A stretch of 44,011 nucleotides of DNA. Origin: JBALVT01 sp045110675. GTDB taxonomy: Bacteria; Pseudomonadota; Gammaproteobacteria; Pseudomonadales; Halieaceae. Where the stretch lies: assembly GCA_045110675.1 (NCBI GenBank), contig JBGCGJ010000059.1:1-44011 (forward strand). Direction: 5' to 3'. Both the position numbers and the translations under genes were made by a program. The notes under the pieces were generated by a model. That model was not told where the DNA came from, searched no databases, and saw nothing but the letters and a program-made list of their open reading frames with translations. Positions 17,075 to 25,933 of this stretch are shown here, in pieces (the stretch's first letter is position 1; each line of letters starts with the position of its first letter).

Positions 17075-17139
17075 TTCCATCCCTATTAAACTGCACCAAC
17101 AGAGTCAATCTGACCGCAGGGCAAACACACGGAACGGCA

Positions 17140-17556
17140 ATGGCAAAAACCACCTACAGCATCTCCCAACTAGCCGCCGAATTCGACGTAACCACCCGCA
17201 CCATCCGCTTCTACGAAGAAAAGGGCCTACTAGCCCCTACCCGCTCCGGCGCCAGCAGAATCTACAGCGCCGCCGATCGCACCAAGCTAAAACTGATTCT
17301 GCGCGGCAAACGCCTGGGCTTTAGCCTGGAAGAAAGTCGCGACATCATCGAGCTGTATGACCCGGCCTCCGGGAATACCGAACAGCTCATCAAGCTCAGC
17401 GATCGAATCGCGCAGCAGCGTTCAGCGCTGGAGCAGCAACTACAAGACTTACAAGCCATGATGCGAGACCTGGGTGATTCCGAAGAAAAATGCCTGCAGG
17501 CCCTCGCCAAAGCGCAAGCAAACTCAAAGATTAAATCCAGGAGTAAAGAAACATGA
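17140..17556 (+). CDS. liuR: MerR-family regulator of leucine/isovalerate catabolism LiuR
   Basis: A 138-aa MerR-type regulator. The winged helix-turn-helix is at about 7-75 (SISQLAAEFDVTTRTIRFYEEKG), followed by the MerR dimerisation coiled coil (about 85-122). No Cys metal-binding loop like that of metal-sensing MerR proteins is present; the only Cys lies near the C-terminus. The identity comes from position: it is the first gene of an operon encoding every step from isovaleryl-CoA to acetoacetate, with a LiuR-type palindrome over its own promoter. Its TGA overlaps the liuA ATG by 4 bp. It likely represses the operon and is released by a pathway CoA intermediate (known or proposed for the family, not seen here). 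Confidence 0.9.
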   Translation: MAKTTYSISQLAAEFDVTTRTIRFYEEKGLLAPTRSGASRIYSAADRTKLKLILRGKRLGFSLEESRDIIELYDPASGNTEQLIKLSDRIAQQRSALEQQLQDLQAMMRDLGDSEEKCLQALAKAQANSKIKSRSKET

Positions 17557-18722
17557 ACACTGCTTACCCAACGCTGAACTACGCTCTGGGACAAGACATC
17601 GATATGTTGCGTGATGCGGTGTATCAATTTGCACAAGCTGAACTCGCCCCCCGCGCCGAGGAAATAGACCGTGACAACGCCTTCCCAATGGACATGTGGC
17701 GCAAGTTTGGGGACATGGGCCTGTTGGGCATCACCGTATCAGAGGAGTACGGGGGAACGAATATGGGCTATCTGGCTCACATCGTGGCTATGGAAGAAAT
17801 TAGCCGAGCCTCGGCCTCTGTCGGTCTCTCTTATGGCGCTCACTCCAATTTATGCGTCAACCAGATTTTCAAAAACGGCAATGAAGAGCAGCGCGCCAAA
17901 TACCTCCCTGGTTTGTGCAGCGGCGAACAAATTGGCGCCCTGGCAATGTCGGAACCCAACGCCGGGTCCGACGTTGTCAGCATGAAGCTCAAAGCGGAAA
18001 AGCAAGGGGACCACTATGTGCTCAATGGCAGCAAGATGTGGATTACCAACGGTCCAGATGCCCACACCTATGTGATCTATGCCAAAACCGATATGACGGC
18101 GGGTCCGAGAGGAATCACCGCATTCATTGTCGAACGCGACAGCGCAGGGTTTTCCCGCAATCAAAAACTCGACAAGCTGGGCATGCGTGGTTCCAACACC
18201 TGTGAACTGGTCTTTCAAGACTGTGAAGTGCCCGTGGAAAATGTGCTGGGCGAGGAAGGTCGTGGTGTGAACGTATTGATGAGCGGTCTGGATTTCGAGC
18301 GTACCGTGCTTTCCGGTGGCCCATTGGGAATTATGCAAGCCTGTATAGACCTGGTGGTCCCCTACTTGCATGATCGCACTCAATTCGGCCAGAGCATCGG
18401 CGAATTCCAACTCATGCAGGGCAAAATTGCCGATATGTATACAGAGCTCGCTGCCTCTCGGGCCTACGGCTACGCGGTCGCGCAAGCCTGCGACCGTGGC
18501 GAGGAAAGCCGCAAAGATGCCGCAGCACTTATCCTCTACACCGCTGAGAAAGCGACACAAATGGCATTGCAAGCCATTCAGGCCCTGGGCGGCAACGGCT
18601 ATATCAACGAGTTCCCCGCCGGGCGTTTGTTACGCGATGCGAAGTTGTATGAGATCGGCGCAGGCACCTCGGAAATACGCCGTATGTTAATCGGCCGCGA
18701 ACTTTTTAACGAGACGAAGTAA
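17553..18722 (+). CDS. liuA: Isovaleryl-CoA dehydrogenase
   Basis: A 389-aa FAD acyl-CoA dehydrogenase oxidising isovaleryl-CoA to 3-methylcrotonyl-CoA, passing electrons to ETF. It has the acyl-CoA dehydrogenase signatures GALAMSEPNAGSD (about 128-140) and GGNGYINEFPAGRLLRDAKLYEIGAG near the C-terminus. The probable catalytic base is Glu249 in LDFERTVLSGGPLG. Isovaleryl-CoA dehydrogenases carry the base at this helix-G position rather than near the C-terminus as in most family members, which supports the specific call. It is coupled to liuR by an ATGA overlap and followed by liuB after 53 nt. Confidence 0.95.
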   Translation: MNTAYPTLNYALGQDIDMLRDAVYQFAQAELAPRAEEIDRDNAFPMDMWRKFGDMGLLGITVSEEYGGTNMGYLAHIVAMEEISRASASVGLSYGAHSNLCVNQIFKNGNEEQRAKYLPGLCSGEQIGALAMSEPNAGSDVVSMKLKAEKQGDHYVLNGSKMWITNGPDAHTYVIYAKTDMTAGPRGITAFIVERDSAGFSRNQKLDKLGMRGSNTCELVFQDCEVPVENVLGEEGRGVNVLMSGLDFERTVLSGGPLGIMQACIDLVVPYLHDRTQFGQSIGEFQLMQGKIADMYTELAASRAYGYAVAQACDRGEESRKDAAALILYTAEKATQMALQAIQALGGNGYINEFPAGRLLRDAKLYEIGAGTSEIRRMLIGRELFNETK

Positions 18723-18775
18723 ACGAGTCTATCGGTAAGCTGTAACCTTTATCGCAAAGAACAAGAGAACGGAAC

Positions 18776-20383
18776 ATGGCCACACTACAGTCAAAAATTA
18801 ATGTGCGCAGCGAAGACTACGCCCTAAACAGAGCACATATGGAGGAGCAAATTGACGATTTGCATCGCGTGCTGGCCGAAGTGCGTCTAGGAGGCGGAGA
18901 GAAGTATCGTGAGCGACATCTGTCGAAGGGAAAGCTGCTCCCCCGAGATCGAATAGACGCGCTCCTGGATCCCGGATCACCGTTTCTTGAACTGTCACAG
19001 CTCGCTGCCTGGCAGGTCTACGACGACTATGTGCCGAGCGCGGGAATCATAACGGGCATCGGTCGCATCAACGGCACCGAATGTATGATTGTCTGCAACG
19101 ACCCAACGGTAAAAGGTGGCTCCTACTACCCGCTGACGGTAAAGAAGCATTTGCGCGCACAGGAAATCGCCTGGGCAAACCACCTGCCCTGTGTCTATCT
19201 GGTCGAATCCGGCGGCGGCAACCTCCCCCGGCAAGATGATGTTTTTCCAGATCGAAATCACTTCGGTCGCTTCTTTTTCAATCAGGCCAATATGTCCGCA
19301 GAGGGCATTCCGCAGATTGCTGTGGTGTTGGGTTCCTGTACAGCCGGTGGTGCCTATGTTCCGTCCATGGCGGATGAATCCATCATTGTTAAGGAACAGG
19401 GGACAATATTTCTAGGTGGCCCACCATTGGTAAAAGCTGCCACGGGAGAAATAGTGACGGCCGAGGAGCTGGGCGGCGCGGATGTGCACTGCAGAACATC
19501 AGGGGTGGCGGATCACTACGCACAAAACGATTTTCACGCGCTGGAATTGGCCCGCACCATCGTCGCCAATTGCAATCGCGACAAGAAGATCAATATAAAA
19601 ATTGCGGAGTCAAAAGAACCGCTATACGACGCAGAAGAGGTCTATGGCATCGTACCGAAGGATACCCGCCAGCCCTATGACGTTCGAGAAATTATTGCCC
19701 GCGTAGTCGATGGTTCAGAGTTCGACGAGTTCAAGGCCCTGTTTGGAGTGGAACTGGTCTGCGGCTTTTCACATATCCACGGCTACCCCGTGGGCATTGT
19801 TGCCAACAACGGTATTTTGTTTTCCGAGTCGGCGCAAAAAGGTGCGCACTTTATCGAATTGTGTGCACAGCGAAAAATTCCACTGGTGTTTCTGCAGAAC
19901 ATTACCGGTTTCATGGTCGGCGCCCAATACGAGCAAGGGGGCATCGCCAAACACGGAGCCAAAATGGTTACCGCCGTTGCTTGCGCCAAGGTACCAAAAT
20001 TTACCGTACTGATTGGCGGTTCATTCGGCGCCGGTAACTACGGTATGTGTGGAAGATCCTACGACCCCAGATTCCTGTTCATGTGGCCCAATGCCCGAAT
20101 CTCCATTATGGGAGGCGAACAGGCGGCGGGAGTATTAGCGCAGATTAAAAGAGACCAGTTCGACCGGGAAGGTGTGAGCTGGTCTGTTGAGGAAGAAGCC
20201 GAATTTAAACAGCCGATTTTGGATGACTACGAAAAACAGGGACACCCTTACTACGCATCGGCTCGTTTATGGGACGACGGTGTTATCGATCCCGCTGAAA
20301 CTCGCAATGTATTAGGACTGGCTATTTCAGCCGCGCTCAATAAACCCGTTGAGGAAACCAAATTCGGAGTATTCCGAATGTAG
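18776..20383 (+). CDS. liuB: Methylcrotonyl-CoA carboxylase, carboxyltransferase (beta) subunit
   Basis: A 535-aa carboxyltransferase subunit that moves CO2 from biotin on LiuD to 3-methylcrotonyl-CoA, forming 3-methylglutaconyl-CoA. Two crotonase-like halves are visible. The N-terminal half includes ESGGGNLPRQDDVFPDRNHF and GSCTAGGAYVPSMADE (acyl-CoA side). The C-terminal half includes LQNITGFMVGAQYEQGGIAKHGAKM and GGSFGAGNYGMCGRSYDPRF (biotin side). The length and motifs are those of MCC beta and set it apart from propionyl-CoA or acetyl-CoA carboxylases. The start is the ATG at 18776. It sits between isovaleryl-CoA dehydrogenase and methylglutaconyl-CoA hydratase, in the order of the pathway. 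Confidence 0.96.
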   Translation: MATLQSKINVRSEDYALNRAHMEEQIDDLHRVLAEVRLGGGEKYRERHLSKGKLLPRDRIDALLDPGSPFLELSQLAAWQVYDDYVPSAGIITGIGRINGTECMIVCNDPTVKGGSYYPLTVKKHLRAQEIAWANHLPCVYLVESGGGNLPRQDDVFPDRNHFGRFFFNQANMSAEGIPQIAVVLGSCTAGGAYVPSMADESIIVKEQGTIFLGGPPLVKAATGEIVTAEELGGADVHCRTSGVADHYAQNDFHALELARTIVANCNRDKKINIKIAESKEPLYDAEEVYGIVPKDTRQPYDVREIIARVVDGSEFDEFKALFGVELVCGFSHIHGYPVGIVANNGILFSESAQKGAHFIELCAQRKIPLVFLQNITGFMVGAQYEQGGIAKHGAKMVTAVACAKVPKFTVLIGGSFGAGNYGMCGRSYDPRFLFMWPNARISIMGGEQAAGVLAQIKRDQFDREGVSWSVEEEAEFKQPILDDYEKQGHPYYASARLWDDGVIDPAETRNVLGLAISAALNKPVEETKFGVFRM

Positions 20384-20444
20384 AAGTAGATGAGGAAATC
20401 AATTCTAAATACCAGACATAGAACGAGAAATTGAGATAAGCAAA

Positions 20445-21275
20445 ATGACCAATGAACTAATATCAGTCACACAAGACGCTCGCGGGGTCGCTACGGTCAC
20501 CATGAGCAACCCCGACAAGCACAATGCCTTCGACGATGAGATTATTGCATTGCTCACAGATGCCTTTGAAGCTATCGCCAGAAATGAGTCGGTGCGTGTC
20601 ATGATTCTCGCTTCAACCGGCAAAAGTTTTTCTGCCGGCGCTGACTTGAACTGGATGAAGCGGATGGCCGGTTACTCCTACGAGGAAAACCTGAAAGACG
20701 CGCAGGCCTTGGCGAAGATGCTGCGAGTACTCAATTTCATGCCTCAGCCCACCATCGCAAAAGTGCAGGGAGCAGCCTTCGGAGGTGCAGTGGGACTGGT
20801 GAGCTGCTGCGATATGGCGGTGGGCAGTAGCAATGCCCTTTTCAGCTTGAGCGAAGTAAAGATTGGATTGATACCAGCCACCATCAGCCCTTATGTAGTC
20901 GCCGCCATCGGCGCCCGAGCGTCTCGTCGCTACTTTACAACTGCCGAACGTATTTCCAGTGAAACAGCTTTGCATTTGGGTTTGTTAAGTGAGGTTTGTG
21001 CGGTAGAGAAGCTCGACGGCTGTGTCGACCAACTGATCCACGCTCTGCTGGACAATAGCCCTGCCGCAGTTAGGGCCGCAAAATCATTAGTGTTCGATGT
21101 TGCCCGAGAGAGTGTCAAAAATGATGGTTCATCAGACGCTCTAATTGACATGACCAGCGAAAGAATTGCCGCTATTCGCGTTAGCGAAGAAGGTCGCGAA
21201 GGCCTCGGGGCATTTTTAGATAAGCGTACGCCGAATTGGAAAGTCGCAAGCAGCCACGAAATGTCGGGGAAATAG
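20445..21275 (+). CDS. liuC: 3-Methylglutaconyl-CoA hydratase (crotonase family)
   Basis: A 276-aa enoyl-CoA hydratase/isomerase-family protein. The oxyanion-hole segments are SFSAGADLNWM (about 64-74) and QGAAFGGAVGLVSCCDMAV. A conserved SEVKIGLIPATISPYV block follows. The GADLNWM motif is usual in LiuC/AtuE-type hydratases. It should hydrate 3-methylglutaconyl-CoA to HMG-CoA. It lies 61 nt after liuB and 3 nt before liuD. The assignment of substrate rests on the operon; the fold alone would also fit other enoyl-CoA hydratases. Confidence 0.92.
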   Translation: MTNELISVTQDARGVATVTMSNPDKHNAFDDEIIALLTDAFEAIARNESVRVMILASTGKSFSAGADLNWMKRMAGYSYEENLKDAQALAKMLRVLNFMPQPTIAKVQGAAFGGAVGLVSCCDMAVGSSNALFSLSEVKIGLIPATISPYVVAAIGARASRRYFTTAERISSETALHLGLLSEVCAVEKLDGCVDQLIHALLDNSPAAVRAAKSLVFDVARESVKNDGSSDALIDMTSERIAAIRVSEEGREGLGAFLDKRTPNWKVASSHEMSGK

Positions 21276-21278
21276 ATA

Positions 21279-23279
21279 ATGTTTAGCAAGATACTCATTG
21301 CCAATCGTGGAGAGATCGCCTGCAGAGTCATTCGCACCGCTCGCAAAATGGGCGTTCGAACCGTGGCGGTTTACAGCGACGCCGATCGCGATGCGATGCA
21401 CGTGGCCATGGCTGACGAAGCGGTTCACATCGGCCCATCACCGTCTCGTGATTCCTACCTCTTAGGTGATCGAGTCATCGCTGCGGCGCTGCAAACCGGC
21501 GCGCAAGCCATTCACCCAGGGTACGGCTTTCTCTCGGAGAACGCCGATTTTTGCCAGGCCTGCGTCGACAGCAACATCGTATTCATCGGACCGCCCATAG
21601 GCGCGATTGAAGCTATGGGTTCCAAATCCGCAGCAAAAACTATCATGGACAAGGCCGGAGTACCCCTGGTTCCGGGTTATCACGGTAAGGATCAAAGCCC
21701 TGACACTCTCAAGGACTCGGCCAATAGCATGGGTTACCCGGTTTTACTTAAAGCGGTCGCCGGCGGCGGTGGCAAAGGCATGCGTCAGGTGTGGTCTGAG
21801 GCGGAGTTCGAAGAAGCCTTGGCAGCTGCCAAACGTGAGGCCATGAGTGGATTTGGCAACGACGACATGCTGGTTGAGAAATATCTGACACGGCCTCGCC
21901 ATGTCGAGATTCAGGTTTTCTGCGACCAACACGGCAACTCAGTTTACCTGTTTGAACGAGACTGCTCTGTTCAGCGCAGACATCAGAAGGTCATTGAAGA
22001 AGCACCGGCGCCCGGCATGAACGAGGATCTGCGAGCCCAGATGGGTCAATCAGCCATTCAAGCTGCACAAGCCATTCAATATGAAGGCGCAGGTACAGTA
22101 GAGTTTCTGCTCGATACTGACGGCTCCTTTTATTTCATGGAAATGAATACGCGACTTCAGGTAGAGCACCCGGTAACCGAGATGATAACGGGGCAGGATC
22201 TGGTTGAGTGGCAATTGCGAGTCGCATCGGGCGAACCCCTACCCCTGCAGCAGGATCAATTGCGTATCAACGGCCATTCTTTCGAAGCACGCATCTATGC
22301 TGAAGATCCTGCCAACGACTTTTTGCCGGTTACCGGCAAGCTAGCCTTTTTACAGGCGCCGGAGGAGAGCAGCAATGTGCGAGTAGACACCGGAGTCCGT
22401 CAGGGCGATGAAGTCAGTATATTTTACGACCCTATGATAGCCAAGCTGGTTGTCTGGGACGAAAACCGCACCCGGGCACTGGCGAGGCTAACCAAAGCAC
22501 TGAAGGAATATCGCATCAGTGGCATGACGACGAATCTGGAGTTTCTTTACAATCTTGCGAATTCAAAACCCTTCAAAGAGGCGAACCTCGATACTGGCTT
22601 TATCGAAACACACCACGGGGAAATATTTCATGACACCGAGCAAAATATTAACGCCGGTCTTCCTCTAGCCGCCCTATTTCTTGTGCTGCAACAGCAACGG
22701 GAATCCGACCTTCGCGCGGCCACAACAGAAGACCCCAGCTCACCGTGGAACGCCAGCAATGCCTGGCGACTGAACGAACCTCACATACACAAGTTCTCCC
22801 TGGTGCTTCAAGAACAGGAATACCCTGCGGCGGTGGAACAACTACGAGGTGGATTGCGTTACAAAATTGAGGTAAATGGCAAGTTCTCGATAGCCCAGGG
22901 GCGTCTTCAAGAAGAGGTGCTAAGAGCGGATATCGACGGCTACCAGATCAACGCCTCTGTTTCCGAACACGACGAGTTATACACGTTGTACACCCCAGAA
23001 AACGCCATCAGCTTTCAGCGATTCCAAGCGGATCTGGGTGAGATAGAAGACACCGGTGGCGGCGGACTATGCGCACCGATGAACGGAACGATGGTGAGTT
23101 TACTGGTAGCTGAAGGTGCCTCAGTGAAAAAGGACGATGCGATGCTGATTATGGAGGCAATGAAAATGGAGCATACGATTCGCGCTCCCGCTGATGGCAA
23201 GGTCACCCAGTTTTACTATCAGCCAGGCGATTTGGTCGACGGTGGAGCCGAACTTCTGGAATTCGAACTTGCGGAGTAG
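21279..23279 (+). CDS. liuD: Methylcrotonyl-CoA carboxylase, biotin-carrying (alpha) subunit
   Basis: A 666-aa subunit with three parts. The biotin carboxylase domain (about 1-445) has the ATP-grasp loop AVAGGGGKGMR and the EMNTRLQVEHPVTE signature. A BT linker domain follows. The C-terminal biotinyl domain carries EAMKMEH with biotinylated Lys629 and ends 37 residues later. It carboxylates its own biotin using ATP and bicarbonate for LiuB. The ATG at 21279 is 3 nt after the liuC stop. The stop at 23279 is 7 nt before liuE and overlaps the GGAG used as the liuE ribosome site. Confidence 0.96.
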   Translation: MFSKILIANRGEIACRVIRTARKMGVRTVAVYSDADRDAMHVAMADEAVHIGPSPSRDSYLLGDRVIAAALQTGAQAIHPGYGFLSENADFCQACVDSNIVFIGPPIGAIEAMGSKSAAKTIMDKAGVPLVPGYHGKDQSPDTLKDSANSMGYPVLLKAVAGGGGKGMRQVWSEAEFEEALAAAKREAMSGFGNDDMLVEKYLTRPRHVEIQVFCDQHGNSVYLFERDCSVQRRHQKVIEEAPAPGMNEDLRAQMGQSAIQAAQAIQYEGAGTVEFLLDTDGSFYFMEMNTRLQVEHPVTEMITGQDLVEWQLRVASGEPLPLQQDQLRINGHSFEARIYAEDPANDFLPVTGKLAFLQAPEESSNVRVDTGVRQGDEVSIFYDPMIAKLVVWDENRTRALARLTKALKEYRISGMTTNLEFLYNLANSKPFKEANLDTGFIETHHGEIFHDTEQNINAGLPLAALFLVLQQQRESDLRAATTEDPSSPWNASNAWRLNEPHIHKFSLVLQEQEYPAAVEQLRGGLRYKIEVNGKFSIAQGRLQEEVLRADIDGYQINASVSEHDELYTLYTPENAISFQRFQADLGEIEDTGGGGLCAPMNGTMVSLLVAEGASVKKDDAMLIMEAMKMEHTIRAPADGKVTQFYYQPGDLVDGGAELLEFELAE

Positions 23280-23286
23280 CAACAAG

Positions 23287-24189
23287 ATGAACTTACCTAA
23301 GCGTGTTCGCATCGTCGAAGTGGGTCCTCGCGACGGATTGCAAAATGAAAAAGAGCCTGTCGATGCTGCCAGCAAAATCGTACTGATCGAGCAATTGGTA
23401 GACGCGGGGGTTCGTTACATCGAGGCTGGAAGTTTTGTGAATCCAAAGTGGATTCCTCAAATGGCCGGATCCGAAGAGGTGTTTAAAAAAATCGCTCGCC
23501 AGGAAGACACAACTTATGCGGCGCTCACTCCCAACCTGCAAGGCTATGAGCGAGCTCGCGACGCTGGCGCCACCGAAGTTGCCGTGTTCGCCGCAGCATC
23601 AGAGTTGTTCAGTCAAAAAAATATTAATTGTTCCATCGACGAAAGTATCGAGCGCTTTGCACCTGTCATGGAAGCGGCAAAATCAGACGGCATTGCCGTT
23701 AGAGGATATGTTTCCTGTGTCGTGGGCTGCCCCTACGAAGGCGATATTGCTCCGGCCAAGGTGGCCGCTGTGTCCAAAAGCCTTTTGGACTTGGGCTGCT
23801 ATGAGATCTCCCTGGGAGACACCATTGGTGTAGGTAACCCGGCATCGGTTTCCGCTATGCTACAGACCGTCAGTGAGGTTGTTCCCGTTACCCAACAAGC
23901 CGTCCATCTGCACGACACCTACGGTCAGGCGCTCGCCAATCTGTTTGCGGCATTGCAACTGGGGGTCGCCGTGATTGACAGTTCTGTGTCAGGGCTGGGT
24001 GGATGTCCCTATGCGAAAGGTGCCACTGGAAATGTCGCAACTGAGGATGTCGTTTACATGCTCAATGGGCTGGGGATTGAACACGGGATCAACCTTGATA
24101 AGCTCATCGAGGCAGGCCAATCCATCAGCCTTCATTTGAACCGCCAAAACGGCTCAAAAGTCGCTCTGGCGTCAAGCAATAAAAGCTGA
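23287..24189 (+). CDS. liuE: Hydroxymethylglutaryl-CoA lyase
   Basis: A 300-aa DRE-TIM metallolyase that cleaves HMG-CoA to acetoacetate and acetyl-CoA, the last step of the operon. EVGPRDGLQNE at the N-terminus supplies metal and substrate residues. The family signature SGLGGCPYAKGATGN contains catalytic Cys240. The frame is open from an earlier ATG at 23194 inside liuD, but the conserved protein begins at ATG 23287, preceded by GGAG at the end of liuD. The length is normal for bacterial MvaB/LiuE. Confidence 0.95.
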   Translation: MNLPKRVRIVEVGPRDGLQNEKEPVDAASKIVLIEQLVDAGVRYIEAGSFVNPKWIPQMAGSEEVFKKIARQEDTTYAALTPNLQGYERARDAGATEVAVFAAASELFSQKNINCSIDESIERFAPVMEAAKSDGIAVRGYVSCVVGCPYEGDIAPAKVAAVSKSLLDLGCYEISLGDTIGVGNPASVSAMLQTVSEVVPVTQQAVHLHDTYGQALANLFAALQLGVAVIDSSVSGLGGCPYAKGATGNVATEDVVYMLNGLGIEHGINLDKLIEAGQSISLHLNRQNGSKVALASSNKS

Positions 24190-24243
24190 AAGCTCACAGA
24201 CACCTAGCGAACACCTAGCAGATAACATAATTAAGGAGATCGC

Positions 24244-24588
24244 ATGATCATTGTAGTAGCAAAGATTACATTCCCGACCGAGCTCGCCCGGGATAAAGCA
24301 GTGGAACTATCCGCACCCGTACAGCTAGCCACGCGAGAGCAGGAACCCGGCTGCCACGCCTATTGCTTTGCCGCAGACCCCTGCGAACCCTGCTCTATTC
24401 AAGTCTACGAACTGTGGGAAGACAGCGATTCGCTGGCCGCGCATTTTAAGCATCCCAACTACCAGGCCATGGTGGAATTGCTCTCCAACAGTGGTTTCGT
24501 AGACAGTATCAATCGCGCCTATCTAACGGAGAGAGATGAACCGGTTTACGGACCCAATATGGAGATGAAAGAGGCCTTCTTCACCTAG
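24244..24588 (+). CDS. ABM-fold (antibiotic biosynthesis monooxygenase-like) protein
   Basis: A 114-aa ferredoxin-like alpha/beta-barrel protein of the ABM/YgiN type: VVAKITFPTELARDKAVEL, EPGCHAYCFAADP, YELWEDSDSLAAHFKHPNYQAM. The W-D/E-S-x-x-x-L-x-x-H-x-x-x-x-H block is typical. Members are cofactor-independent monooxygenases or quinol-modifying proteins; no substrate can be read from the sequence. A strong ribosome site (AAGGAG) precedes the ATG. It lies 54 nt after liuE with no terminator seen, so it is likely the last gene of the liu transcript. Three Cys residues lie close together (CFAADPCEPC), which is unusual for this fold. Confidence 0.85.
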   Translation: MIIVVAKITFPTELARDKAVELSAPVQLATREQEPGCHAYCFAADPCEPCSIQVYELWEDSDSLAAHFKHPNYQAMVELLSNSGFVDSINRAYLTERDEPVYGPNMEMKEAFFT

Positions 24589-24608
24589 AGCAACATCATC
24601 GAAGCTTA

Positions 24609-25709
24609 CTATTCCACCGTGAGGATAACCTTGCCTCGAGCCCGCCCCGTTTCAAGGTAGGCAATGGCCTCGGAAGCTTTGCTCAACGGATATTTTCTAT
24701 CGATGACCGGCGTGACTTGCGACGTCCTCATCAACTCCCCCATAACGGCTAAATCTTCAGCATTGATTTCGGCCAGCAAGTTAACGAAATCCTCATCGTA
24801 AAATGGCGACAGCAGCAACCCGCTCAGCGGCGTCAGAAAAGCACCTATCCAGTTGCCATCCGTGGGGCCACCAATCAGGACGATTTTTCCACCGGGCTTT
24901 AATACCTTGCGTTGGCTTAACAACGAGTGGTTACCCACGCAGTCCAGAATTACATCGTAGCGTTGATCGCCCTGGGTATAATCCTCACGGGTGTAATCGA
25001 TGGAAAAGTCCGCACCCAGAGATTTCACAAGCTGCTGATTCCTTGTGCTGCTGACTCCCGTCACCTCAGCGCCGTAGGCCTTGGCTATTTGTACCGCAAA
25101 GGTGCCTACTCCACCGGAAGCGCCATTGACCAAAACACTCTGACCCGCCTCTATCGTTCCTTTGTCGCGAATCGCCTGCAACGCCGTCAACGCAGCGATT
25201 GGAACTGCGGCAGCCTGAGCGAAAGAGATGTTAGAGGGCTTATGCACGACGCCACGGTCGGCGCCGACAATGACATACTCTGCCATCGCGCCATTGCGAG
25301 CGCCAATGACTTCATCACCGGGCTGAAACTGCTTAACATTTTTGCCCACGGTTTCCACCGTGCCGGCGAAGTCGACTCCCATCCGCACATCCTGGGGAAA
25401 ACGCAGGCCTCCCCCTACCCTGACCACATAGGGTGTGCCTCTCATATAGTGCCAATCGAGTGGATTAGCACTCGCGGCACGCACTTTAACCAACAACTCA
25501 TCGTCACCAGGGACTGGCCTTGCAACGTCTCCATACTCGAGCACCTCGGGTCCACCGTACTCACAGTAGGTAATCGCTTTCATCAAGTCGCCTGAAAGGG
25601 TTGCTTTGTCTGCACAGACATTGGAAGACATCCAGTAAGCGACAAATACCGCCAGAAAAAGCAGCGCAAACAGACAAGCAATAGTCCAGAAAATTCGTTT
25701 AGCTATCAT
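24609..25709 (-). CDS. Membrane-anchored NAD(P)-dependent alcohol dehydrogenase/quinone oxidoreductase (MDR)
   Basis: A 366-aa medium-chain dehydrogenase/reductase with an N-terminal membrane anchor (about residues 5-25), a short Cys-containing linker, then the soluble enzyme starting MKAITYCEYGGPEVLEYG. The Rossmann motif NGASGGVGTFAVQIAKAYGAEV is present. The zinc-ligand pattern of classical alcohol dehydrogenases is not evident, so a quinone-oxidoreductase-like activity is more likely. I chose ATG 25709, since it gives a compact anchor. The frame extends to 25784, and a start at the inner ATG (with AGGCGA before it) would give a soluble enzyme. It converges on the ABM gene and diverges from ydbH. 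Confidence 0.8.
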   Translation of the reverse strand: MIAKRIFWTIACLFALLFLAVFVAYWMSSNVCADKATLSGDLMKAITYCEYGGPEVLEYGDVARPVPGDDELLVKVRAASANPLDWHYMRGTPYVVRVGGGLRFPQDVRMGVDFAGTVETVGKNVKQFQPGDEVIGARNGAMAEYVIVGADRGVVHKPSNISFAQAAAVPIAALTALQAIRDKGTIEAGQSVLVNGASGGVGTFAVQIAKAYGAEVTGVSSTRNQQLVKSLGADFSIDYTREDYTQGDQRYDVILDCVGNHSLLSQRKVLKPGGKIVLIGGPTDGNWIGAFLTPLSGLLLSPFYDEDFVNLLAEINAEDLAVMGELMRTSQVTPVIDRKYPLSKASEAIAYLETGRARGKVILTVE

Positions 25710-25933
25710 TGGGCACTCGTATAAAGCCAGGGAGTAGCCATTATGAACGAAGTTCCTTGAGCAAAAAACACTGGAAATTTTCATTCATCCCATGCCAGGC
25801 GCGCTTTGTCGCATAGGGCTCGCAAAAATTGTGCTTTTTAGGTCTAGAGGGGCCATTCTTATCGATCCAACACCGACCTGATAGCGTGAGTGCACTGCAG
25901 ACATCAACCTGCCCGTGATCTAAGATAGCCCCA

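Larger units (their letters stand above)
16831..17139. other. 309-bp intergenic stretch before liuR
   Basis: No gene is evident. From left to right it holds an A-rich segment (about 16855-16890), the 110-bp inverted-repeat element (16909-17018), and the LiuR operator with its promoter (17046-17074). A leader of about 65 nt then runs to the liuR start. Confidence 0.7.

Noticed and set aside
17850..18572. 240-codon frame on the minus strand inside liuA
   Set aside because: It lies wholly antisense to a conserved dehydrogenase, and its translation shows no domain pattern; high coding bias of liuA explains the open frame.
24927..25595. 222-codon frame on the plus strand inside the MDR dehydrogenase
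   Set aside because: Antisense shadow of a clear Rossmann-fold enzyme; no ribosome site and no recognisable motif.
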